This document shows positions 38,785-46,276 of a stretch of DNA of 64,000 nucleotides, piece after piece. Below the pieces are notes generated by a model. That model had not been told where the DNA came from. It made no database searches and worked only from the letters and a program-made list of their open reading frames with translations. The stretch comes from Ruminococcus sp. GTDB lineage: Bacteria; Bacillota; Clostridia; Oscillospirales; Ruminococcaceae. Numbering within the stretch: the first letter of the stretch is position 1; every line of letters starts with the position of its first letter. The stretch spans positions 176,319 to 240,318 of the forward strand of contig NZ_JAFUAG010000045.1 in assembly GCF_017464355.1 (NCBI RefSeq). The letters are read 5' to 3'. Made by a program: the position numbers and the translations under genes.

Positions 38785-40305
38785 ATGAAAGGCATAAATG
38801 CCGTACTTATGTGCGATTTCTATAAAATAGTCCACAGGGATATGATAAATCAGGCCATGACAAAGTCCATGTCCTACTATACCCCCAGAATGAGCCGAGT
38901 AAGGCGCTGGGATAAGGTGGTAATGTTCGGCCTGCAGATGTTTTGCAAGACCTGGCTCATTGACTATTTCAACGAGAATTTCTTTGATGTTCCCGAGGAA
39001 GAGGTAGTGGCCGACTATCAGCGTGTGCTGGATAATTCTTTCGGAAAGGGCATATATAATACAAGCTCTATCACCGAGCTTCACAGGCTGGGCTACCTGC
39101 CTATAGAGATCATCGCCCTGCCCGAGGGCACCCTTGTACCTATCCATGTTCCCATGTTCGGCATAACTAATACCCACCCCGATTTTGCATGGCTGCCCCA
39201 GGCGCTGGAAAGCCTTATCTCTGCCGAGATGTGGTACCCCCAGATAACAGCTACCGTGGGCAAGACCTACCGCGATATCGTCAACAAGTATTATGATATC
39301 ACCTGCGATGATGATATCCCCCGAGCAAAGGCGCTGGGCTCTTTTGATTTCCGCGGCGACCAGGGGCTTGATGCCGCACTGAAAGCGGCTGCGGGCTGGT
39401 GTATGTCTTTCCTGAACACTGCCACCGTTCCCGCCATACCCTACCTTGAAAAAATGTTCGGCGCAGACTGCACAAAAGAACCTGTTGCCTACGGCGCTGT
39501 CAGCACAGAGCATTTCGTTATGTGCTCCAACTTTGCTGTTGACGGTGATGAAGAAAGCTTCCTTCGCAGAATGCTCACAGAGCTTTATCCCAACACCAGC
39601 TTTTCTGCTGTTCTTGATTCCTACGATTACTGGAACGTCATCGATAATATCCTGCCTAAGCTCCACGATGAGATAATGGCACACAACGGCTGTATGCTCA
39701 TGCGAGGTGACTCGGGTGACTGCGTTGAGGTCGTGACCAAGACCGTTTTCAAGCTTTGGGAGCAGTTCGGCGGAACTGTCAACAGCAAGGGCTATAAGGT
39801 CCTTGACCCCCACGTCAAGGCCATCTACGGCGACAGCATAACCGTTCAGCGCTGCGAGCAGATCTACGAGATACTCATGAACAACGGCTTTGCCTGCTCG
39901 AATGTTACGCTGGGTGTAGGTTCGTTCTCCATGCACTGCATTGAGGAGACCGAGGAGCTGACCCTCACCGCTGATGACGGTCAGAAGTTCGTCGGCAGAC
40001 CCACTGTGCTCAAGCCCTTCACCCGTGATACCTTCTCCAGCTGCATAAAGGCCTGCTATGCCGAGATAGACGGCAAGGAATACCCCATTTTCAAAGACCC
40101 AAAGGACGGCGGCTTCAAGAAGAGCCAGAAAGGCCTCTGCTATGTTTACCGCAATGAGGACGGTGAGCTTGCCTACAAGGACGGCTATGTGGGCAGCAAT
40201 ATTCCCGAGGGCAACCTCCTTGAAACTGTTTTCAGGGACGGTAAGCTTGTGAAAGAATACACCCTCAGTGACATAAGAAACAGGCTGCACGACAGCGCAT
40301 TCTGA
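38785..40305 (+). CDS. nadV: Nicotinamide phosphoribosyltransferase-like enzyme (NAMPT/NadV)
   Basis: A 506-residue enzyme of the NAMPT type, which joins nicotinamide with PRPP to give NMN. By eye, VSTEHF matches the active-site His region, LDSYDYWN the phosphate/ribose site, and RGDSGD the PRPP-binding RPDSGN. The Asp that contacts the amide in human NAMPT (in GTDTVAG) appears as Ala here (NTATVPA), so substrate preference may differ. ATG 38785 has AAAGGAAG upstream and follows the Prs-like gene by 21 bp. A terminator closes the operon. Confidence 0.85.
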   Translation: MKGINAVLMCDFYKIVHRDMINQAMTKSMSYYTPRMSRVRRWDKVVMFGLQMFCKTWLIDYFNENFFDVPEEEVVADYQRVLDNSFGKGIYNTSSITELHRLGYLPIEIIALPEGTLVPIHVPMFGITNTHPDFAWLPQALESLISAEMWYPQITATVGKTYRDIVNKYYDITCDDDIPRAKALGSFDFRGDQGLDAALKAAAGWCMSFLNTATVPAIPYLEKMFGADCTKEPVAYGAVSTEHFVMCSNFAVDGDEESFLRRMLTELYPNTSFSAVLDSYDYWNVIDNILPKLHDEIMAHNGCMLMRGDSGDCVEVVTKTVFKLWEQFGGTVNSKGYKVLDPHVKAIYGDSITVQRCEQIYEILMNNGFACSNVTLGVGSFSMHCIEETEELTLTADDGQKFVGRPTVLKPFTRDTFSSCIKACYAEIDGKEYPIFKDPKDGGFKKSQKGLCYVYRNEDGELAYKDGYVGSNIPEGNLLETVFRDGKLVKEYTLSDIRNRLHDSAF

Positions 40306-40316
40306 TAATATCCCCC

Positions 40317-40355
40317 ACAGTGTCTGCCAATGAAAGTGCAGGCACTGTATTTTTG
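40317..40355 (+). terminator. Terminator after the NAD-salvage operon
   Basis: ACAGTGTCTGC...GCAGGCACTGT stem with one T/G mismatch, followed by ATTTTTG. Confidence 0.85.
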
Positions 40356-40384
40356 TTGACAGCCTTGTCACTATGTGGTATAAT
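40356..40384 (+). promoter_or_regulatory. Consensus sigma-A promoter for the element's unknown gene
   Basis: TTGACA (40356-40361), 17 bp, TATAAT (40379-40384). Confidence 0.85.
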
Positions 40385-40420
40385 AATTACATCATTTCCT
40401 GATAATACGGAGGTATCTCA

Positions 40421-40879
40421 ATGAAGATAAACAGCAATGAAGAACTGCTAGAGGTCATAGGCGAGGGGTTTCTCTGGAATATAGTCAGCGAATATATCGC
40501 CCATGATATCGAACATATCAAGGAAGCCCTCAGACAGCTGGGCTATATCGATCAGGCAGATGTTGACAAGCTTACCTTTGCGGAAGACCGTGACAGTGAT
40601 GAATTCAACATCATCTCATTCAGTGAGAACGGCCATACCCTTACCGCCGAATATGAAATGCCCACAGGTATACTTACCTGCAATGAAGACAAAAGTGTGT
40701 GCTTCCACATGACCGCCTGCTGTACGGGAACGATCGAGGTACCCGACTATTCTTCCTACGACTGGGGCGCCCTTGATTTTGAAAACATGAACCGACCTCA
40801 GATACTTTCCTATAGTCATCTTGCAAAGCTGAAAAGCCTCAGCTATGAATACGTTGAAGCCGACGACCTCAATGCATAA
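40421..40879 (+). CDS. Element-borne hypothetical protein
   Basis: A 152-residue acidic, soluble protein with no signal peptide and no family I recognise. An N-terminal helical part (to about residue 45) is followed by a predicted beta-rich part (HTLTAEYEMPTGILTC, VCFHMTACCTGTIEVP) and a C-terminal helix. It has a private consensus promoter, a CGGAGG ribosome binding site and its own terminator, so it is probably well expressed. The location inside the sigG element makes it a candidate for an element-specific function, but none can be assigned. Confidence 0.65.
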   Translation: MKINSNEELLEVIGEGFLWNIVSEYIAHDIEHIKEALRQLGYIDQADVDKLTFAEDRDSDEFNIISFSENGHTLTAEYEMPTGILTCNEDKSVCFHMTACCTGTIEVPDYSSYDWGALDFENMNRPQILSYSHLAKLKSLSYEYVEADDLNA

Positions 40880-40886
40880 AAATAAT

Positions 40887-40929
40887 AACTGCCCCGAAAC
40901 GGAAGTTTTTTCAATCGGGGCAGTTTTTC
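40887..40929. terminator. Bidirectional terminator between the unknown gene and the MFS gene
   Basis: AACTGCCCCGA...TCGGGGCAGTT stem with an A run on the left and a T run on the right, shared by convergent genes. Confidence 0.88.
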
Positions 40930-42101
40930 TATTTTATCTCCGCAGACTTTCTCAACGCAAATTTCAGTGTGAACAGCAGCCCGCAGAAAAGCACGGCGCA
41001 TACAGGCAGCACTGTGATAGCCTTGCCATATCCCGCCTTTTCCACCAGCCCGCCGAAAAATGCGTTAAAGCCGATATCAAAGAAAGTTGCTATACTCAGT
41101 ATGGTCCCCGTGGCAGTACCCGCCTCGGCAGGGTCGAAGAATTTTCCTATGAGCATGACCAGCATAGGGTATATTATAGAAAACGCCACACCCGAAATAC
41201 CGATGAGCAGCATACCTCTTTTACCCATGGAGATGCCTGCAGTGTAAAGCACCGCACCTGCCGCCGACCAGATCAGCAGGCTCCTGAAAATGCCTATCCT
41301 GTCGATAAGGGGCGCAAATATCAGCCTGCCAACGGTTATCCCGCCAAAGAACAATGACAGGTAAAATGCAGACTTCTGCACAGTGAACCCCAGATGTTCG
41401 CTGCCATAGGAGGTCAGCCAGTTCATCAGCCCATGCTCCGCTATGAAATAGCAGCCGCAGATAAGTATCAGTATGATACTTGCAGGGCTTTTCAGGACTT
41501 TTCTCAGCCCGCTGCCATTCTTCTCTTTCTTCTCCGGGTCGGGAAGCTTCAGCCTCATCAGCAGCACAAAGCAAATTACCGCCAGCCCCAGGAGTATACC
41601 GTTGGCAGCGTGCCAGTATTTCAGGTCATGAGCAAAGCGCCCGCCCACATTCTGTGAAAGGGTTATGCCTATGCCCTGCAGAAAGTTGAATATGCTCACA
41701 AGCATGGCAGGCGAGGCGAACAGCAGTGGAGTTATGATATTCACCGAGGTGGATATCATCGTTGAACCTCCCATGGAAAATATCATTGCCGCCAGCAGAA
41801 GGCAATAGTTCTCGGTGAATACATAAGAAGCCAGCGCCGCTGCCCATAGTATCAGCACACCGCCTATAAATCTTTTCCTGGGCAGCCTGTCCGAAAGATA
41901 GCCGCCCACCGAGAGAAACAGCAGATTTCCCACATAGCTTATCATTATTATCCGTCCCGCCTGGGGTTCCGTCAGCGAGAACGTATTGCGGAACTGCGGC
42001 AGAAAAACTCCCCTCAGCGCATCTGAGGCCGCAGTTATGGTCATTATCAGCCCGCAGAATACCATGGCAGTCAGGTGGGCTTTCTTCTTCATACTATCCA
42101 T
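40929..42101 (-). CDS. Major facilitator superfamily transporter
   Basis: A 390-residue protein with twelve predicted membrane helices. The MFS motif between helices 2 and 3 is GGYLSDRLPRKRF (near residues 67-79). It starts 1 bp after the beta-mannosidase gene ends, so both lie in one minus-strand operon; a manno-oligosaccharide or mannoside substrate is therefore likely but inferred. It ends at a bidirectional terminator. Confidence 0.88.
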   Translation of the reverse strand: MDSMKKKAHLTAMVFCGLIMTITAASDALRGVFLPQFRNTFSLTEPQAGRIIMISYVGNLLFLSVGGYLSDRLPRKRFIGGVLILWAAALASYVFTENYCLLLAAMIFSMGGSTMISTSVNIITPLLFASPAMLVSIFNFLQGIGITLSQNVGGRFAHDLKYWHAANGILLGLAVICFVLLMRLKLPDPEKKEKNGSGLRKVLKSPASIILILICGCYFIAEHGLMNWLTSYGSEHLGFTVQKSAFYLSLFFGGITVGRLIFAPLIDRIGIFRSLLIWSAAGAVLYTAGISMGKRGMLLIGISGVAFSIIYPMLVMLIGKFFDPAEAGTATGTILSIATFFDIGFNAFFGGLVEKAGYGKAITVLPVCAVLFCGLLFTLKFALRKSAEIK

Positions 42102-42102
42102 G

Positions 42103-44538
42103 TCAGTAGTTCTGTATCCTGAGCCCCGCCTTAAGCTTTTCTGCGGTCATGCCCTCGGGCAGAGCGTTCTTCTCCACCATGACACAGACTTCCTCCTCCC
42201 CGTGTATATCGAACCAGTTATCCGAGAATGCGCAGTCATTTTCTTCAAGAGAAAGGCAAACGCTTTTGGCAAAGTTTTCAGCTTTCAGTCTGATCGTGAA
42301 ACTGTCCGTATTATCGTACACTTCCGCTGTTATCCCACCGGGCAGGAACTCAAAGGCCTTTGGCCGAACGAACAGCGTAGTTCCTCCGCTTATGACCTCG
42401 CCGTTTTTTATAAGCTTGTATTCCAGATACTTTGTGCGCTTGTCCTCACGGCCTGCAAGCTCAGCCGAGTAGTCCGTCATGCACATCTTTTTGGCGGACA
42501 TAGCCTTGACCACCCATCTGCATTCACTCATGCAGATGACCCTGCCGTCATTTCCCCTGAGTGTTTCTATAATGGTCAGTTCTTCATCTTCAAGGGTGTC
42601 ATTGCTGACATAGAGTGCCGGCTTCATGGGTTCGCTGTCATCACAGCTTATCAGTATGGGCGCATAGAATTTTCTTGCGTAATAATGCAAAGCCTTCCAC
42701 CGCCCGAAGTAGTCTATGCTCGACCAGGATATAACAGGATTTGAGTCGTTCACCTGCCAGTAAGCCGAGCCCATGCAGCGCCCTCTTGCCCTCCTCATAT
42801 GCTCCACGTTCGAGCGTATGCAATCCGCCTGAACTATCTGGGAACAGTATATGAGCCTTTGAAGATCGTAAGGGTAATTTACCATCTGCGCCAGGTAGTA
42901 CATGACCTTTTCGTTGCCCTGGGTGCATTTCTGGTGAGCCTGCATAACATTGCCGCACAGGTCAAAGTCGCCCTTGTCCTCATTGGCAAAATAGCGGCAG
43001 GTCTTTATATCAGGCAGACTTTCAAAGCCGTACTCCGAGCAGAAGCGGTAATGGTACTGCCTGAAAGCTTCTATGGGCTTGAAGTTGTGCCATACGTCCC
43101 AGTAATGCATATCTCCTGCGTGGTTCGATGAGGGGTCTTCAAACTTTCCTCCCGAGGAAGGCGATGAAGGCCAGTAGAAAGTTTCCGGGTCATATTCTTT
43201 CAGCATGGTCGGGATAATGTCCTCAAACAAACGCAGATAATCAGCCTTGCACTCCTTGTCATCGGGCCAGCCCCAGCCCACCCACGCAGACTCTATCTCA
43301 TTGTTGCCGCACCACATACCCAGCGATGCATGGTTCCTGAGCCTTATTATGTTGTCACGGAATTCTTCCCTTACAGTGGCTTCAAATCCTTCCGTCAGCA
43401 GATATGCCGAGCAGGCGAACATAAAGTCCTGCCATACGATGAAGCCGTTTTCATCGCACCAGTCGTAAAAATACTCATCGGGATAATACCCGCCGCCCCA
43501 TACTCTTATAAAATTGTAGTTGGCAGCTTTGCAGTCCTCCAGAAGTTTAACTGTGCGTTCTTTTGTACAGCGCGTAACTATCTGGTCTTCGGGGATATAG
43601 TTTGCGCCCATGGCAAATATCTTCACACCGTTGTTTATAAAGCAGAACTCCTCGCCCCACTCGTCCTTGTCACGGGATATGGTCAGTGTCCGCAGGCCTA
43701 TGCGCCTTGTGTGGGTATCTACGGTTTTCCCCCCGCAGATAAGCTCCACCTTGCAATCATACAATGGCTGTTCTCCAAGACCTGTTACCCACCACAACTT
43801 TGGTCCTTCAATGACTATCTCAGCCCTGCCCTCATTCAGCAGAGCAGTCTGTACCCTGCCTTCGGGGGAGGTAACTGTCAGCCTGACCTCTGCCTTTTCT
43901 TCGCTGAAAATCTCTATATCCGCTTTGCAGCAGACGGTCACTTTCCCGCCTTCATGCTTCTGGGTGTAATATACGTTGTTTATCCTGCCGCCGTCGTAAT
44001 AACATAGGCTGACGCTTCTCCAAATGCCCATGTCAGGCAACTTGGGACCCCAGTCCCAGCCGAACATACAGTGGGCTTTTCTCAGATGAGGGTACCCTGC
44101 CATGCAATGCTCAACTCCTGTCAGTGGACGTTCAGTCTGCTTTTTCGTTATGTACTCATTAGGCGAAAGCAGCTTTACGCTGAGGATATTGTCTTCATCT
44201 TTCAGTATGCCCTCAACATCGTATTCATAAATGCGGTGCATATTGTCCGTCATCCCGAGGAGCCTGCCGTTCAGCCGCACCTCCGAAAGGGTGTCTATCC
44301 CATCGAACCTCAGCACGTTCTTTTCATGGCTGTCCTTTTCGGGAGCGTCAAAGTGCTTTTCAAAGGTGTAGTCCATGTCGCATATCCCCGTGGAGATATA
44401 CTCGTTTTCACGGTAATAGGGGTCGGGTATCATGTTGTTTTCTATGAGTGTTTTGTATACCGAGCATGGCACATCGGCAATGTAGGTCTTGCCATTATAT
44501 TCCATTACCCAGCTTTTATCAAGGGATATTTTTTTCAT
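42103..44538 (-). CDS. Beta-mannosidase, glycoside hydrolase family 2
   Basis: An 811-residue GH2 exo-enzyme that removes beta-1,4-linked mannose from the non-reducing end of manno-oligosaccharides. The order is an N-terminal jelly roll, an immunoglobulin-like domain and a TIM barrel. The acid/base Glu lies in WCGNNEIESAW, the nucleophile Glu in FCSEYGFES, and FGWDWGPKLPDMGIW is typical of beta-mannosidases. ATG 44538 with AAAGGAAG 8 bp upstream is the start; the open frame continues to 44715 only through non-coding sequence and the repeat. No signal peptide, so cytoplasmic. Works downstream of the GH113-like mannanase. Confidence 0.9.
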   Translation of the reverse strand: MKKISLDKSWVMEYNGKTYIADVPCSVYKTLIENNMIPDPYYRENEYISTGICDMDYTFEKHFDAPEKDSHEKNVLRFDGIDTLSEVRLNGRLLGMTDNMHRIYEYDVEGILKDEDNILSVKLLSPNEYITKKQTERPLTGVEHCMAGYPHLRKAHCMFGWDWGPKLPDMGIWRSVSLCYYDGGRINNVYYTQKHEGGKVTVCCKADIEIFSEEKAEVRLTVTSPEGRVQTALLNEGRAEIVIEGPKLWWVTGLGEQPLYDCKVELICGGKTVDTHTRRIGLRTLTISRDKDEWGEEFCFINNGVKIFAMGANYIPEDQIVTRCTKERTVKLLEDCKAANYNFIRVWGGGYYPDEYFYDWCDENGFIVWQDFMFACSAYLLTEGFEATVREEFRDNIIRLRNHASLGMWCGNNEIESAWVGWGWPDDKECKADYLRLFEDIIPTMLKEYDPETFYWPSSPSSGGKFEDPSSNHAGDMHYWDVWHNFKPIEAFRQYHYRFCSEYGFESLPDIKTCRYFANEDKGDFDLCGNVMQAHQKCTQGNEKVMYYLAQMVNYPYDLQRLIYCSQIVQADCIRSNVEHMRRARGRCMGSAYWQVNDSNPVISWSSIDYFGRWKALHYYARKFYAPILISCDDSEPMKPALYVSNDTLEDEELTIIETLRGNDGRVICMSECRWVVKAMSAKKMCMTDYSAELAGREDKRTKYLEYKLIKNGEVISGGTTLFVRPKAFEFLPGGITAEVYDNTDSFTIRLKAENFAKSVCLSLEENDCAFSDNWFDIHGEEEVCVMVEKNALPEGMTAEKLKAGLRIQNY

Positions 44539-44635
44539 ACAGATACTTCCTTTCGGCGGATACTTTAAGTCATTATAACACCCAAAATCGAAGCCGTCAA
44601 TAGTTGTATACGTTATCAAAAAATTAAATTTCTGA

Positions 44636-44734
44636 ATCCCAATTTGGCTGTGTATTGTTTCCCCCGCCGAAGGCGGGGGAAACAATACGAAAAAAACATT
44701 CTGTATCATCAGCAATACACTTCAAAATTGGGAG
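44636..44734. repeat. MITE-like element, full copy with target duplication
   Basis: 99 bp with terminal inverted repeats (TCCCAATTT / AAATTGGGA) and an internal TTTCCCCCGCCGAAGGCGGGGGAAA hairpin-forming block (44659-44682). It is flanked by an 8 bp direct repeat ATTTCTGA (44628-44635 and 44735-44742), which looks like a target-site duplication. It lies between the GH2 start and the recombinase unit. Copies at 50078-50177 and, shortened, at 17456-17513. Confidence 0.85.
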
Positions 44735-44786
44735 ATTTCTGATTATTGTTTTACACTGCTGCCCATAATATCCCAGAGGTGATACT

Positions 44787-44921
44787 ATGCTAAAAATAAA
44801 CAAGACCATGACACCCGACGGCACCCTTTTTACTGATTACCGTGATAAGGGCAACAAAAGGCTTACACAGCTTTTATCAGATATAACAGCCCGTATCCGT
44901 GAAAGGGAAGAACTGTCATGA
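44787..44921 (+). CDS. 44-residue protein translationally coupled to the recombinase
   Basis: A short basic frame with an AGAGGTGAT ribosome binding site and ATG 44787. Residues 1-20 include KINKTMTPDGTLFTDYRD, then a charged helix (SDITARIREREELS). Its stop overlaps the recombinase start (TCATGA), so the two are translated together. I recognise no family. Candidates are a recombination accessory or directionality factor, which is inference from coupling alone. Confidence 0.55.
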   Translation: MLKINKTMTPDGTLFTDYRDKGNKRLTQLLSDITARIREREELS

Positions 44922-46276
44922 AGCGCAAGGCTGCCCTCTATATCCGTGTTTCTACCGATGCCCAGTTTGAAGAGGGCTATTCCGTCGATGCCCAGAAAGA
45001 AAAGCTCGCCCAGTTCTGCAAGCTGAAAGATATAGAGGACTATGAATTCTACATCGACGGCGGCTGGTCGGGCAGCAACATACAGCGCCCCGAGATAAAG
45101 CGCCTTATCGACGATATCCTTGCAGACAGGATAAATATGGTAGTGGTCTATAAGCTTGACAGACTATCCCGTTCCCAGAAAGATACCGTCTATCTTCTGG
45201 AAGATGTTTTTATCCCACATAACTGCGCTTTCATCTCCCTGAATGAGAACTTTGATACCTCCACTCCCTATGGCAAGGCCATGATCGGCATACTATCCGT
45301 CTTTGCCCAGCTTGAAAGGGAAAATATCCGTGAACGTACCCGCATGGGTATGTACGAGAGAGTGCGCTCGGGTCTGTGGATGGGTGGGGGACGGGTACCC
45401 TTCGGCTATGACTACGACAAGGAGAAAAACACCCTTGTCCCAAATGAAAAAGCCGAACAGGTCAGGCAGATATATGCTTTGTACCTACAGGGCTACTCCA
45501 CCACACAGCTTGCCGCCATGTTCGATGTTTCGGGGGATCAGCATATCTCAGCTATCCTTGACAGAGAAACATACCTCGGAAGGATAAAGTTCCGCGGCGA
45601 GACCATTGAGGCCGCCCATGAGCCCATAATAGACGAAGATACCTGGCTGCGTGTTCAGCAGGAAAGGGCAAGGCGTTCCCGCGGGGGCAGCAGGTCTTCC
45701 GCCTACCTGCTGACAGGTCTGCTGGTCTGCGGTAAGTGCGGTGCAAAAATGCGCTACCAGAAGTGGGGCAGCGGCTTGAAGATCTACTGCTACTCACAGC
45801 AGAAAAGCAAGCCCTCCCTCATAAAAGACCCCGAATGTGACAACGTGAGATACGATGCCTTTGAAGTGGAAAAAGCCGTTACAGAAGACCTGTTCAGCAA
45901 GACTGCCTCCGTTACGGCAGAAAGCAGGTCATCGGCTGATGTAGTGAGCGCCATGGAGCTGCTGAAAAACAAGTACCGCCATACAGCAGATAAACTGAAA
46001 AGGCTGTATGATCTCTACGCAGCAGACGGCAATGAGCTGCTGCTGGAAACTATTGAGGAAAACAAAAAGCAGCTGTCAGAAATAAATGCAGCCATAGAAA
46101 ACGAAGAAAAGTCAAAGCAGGCCGCAGGGGAGCTCAGGCGAAAAAGAGAGGTAATGACGAACCTGTGCAGCCTGTGGGACAGCATGACCCTCAGCGAAAA
46201 GAAAAAAGCCCTCCGAACCTGTATCGAAAGGGTCATACTCACCGATGAAGATATAGATATAGTATATACCCTCTAG
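44918..46276 (+). CDS. Large serine recombinase of the sigG element
   Basis: A 452-residue large serine recombinase. The resolvase domain has the catalytic Ser in YIRVSTDAQ (residue 12) plus the conserved KLDRLSRS and ERENIRERT motifs. Then come the recombinase domain (RVPFGYDYD), a zinc-ribbon (CGKCGAKMRY, with CYSQ...C following) and a C-terminal coiled coil (about 345-420). This is the layout of SpoIVCA, which excises skin from sigK in Bacillus. Its stop codon is 1 bp from the right att arm. It is expected to catalyse excision and integration between the two sigG att sites. It overlaps the extended sigG 5' frame by 38 bp, convergently. Confidence 0.94.
   Translation: MKRKAALYIRVSTDAQFEEGYSVDAQKEKLAQFCKLKDIEDYEFYIDGGWSGSNIQRPEIKRLIDDILADRINMVVVYKLDRLSRSQKDTVYLLEDVFIPHNCAFISLNENFDTSTPYGKAMIGILSVFAQLERENIRERTRMGMYERVRSGLWMGGGRVPFGYDYDKEKNTLVPNEKAEQVRQIYALYLQGYSTTQLAAMFDVSGDQHISAILDRETYLGRIKFRGETIEAAHEPIIDEDTWLRVQQERARRSRGGSRSSAYLLTGLLVCGKCGAKMRYQKWGSGLKIYCYSQQKSKPSLIKDPECDNVRYDAFEVEKAVTEDLFSKTASVTAESRSSADVVSAMELLKNKYRHTADKLKRLYDLYAADGNELLLETIEENKKQLSEINAAIENEEKSKQAAGELRRKREVMTNLCSLWDSMTLSEKKKALRTCIERVILTDEDIDIVYTL

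Noticed and set aside
38758-40371. 537-codon open frame on the minus strand
   Set aside because: Antisense shadow of the NAMPT-like gene; no ribosome binding site and no family, while the plus-strand gene is recognisable throughout.
44539-44715. Longer beta-mannosidase start adding 59 residues
   Set aside because: The extension is translated from the repeat element and promoter region; ATG 44538 has the ribosome binding site and matches the family N-terminus.
44743-44786. Sporulation sigma (SigE/SigK-type) promoter before the recombinase unit (CATAATAT)
   Set aside because: The -10-like match is partial and no -35 partner is convincing; left for experiment.
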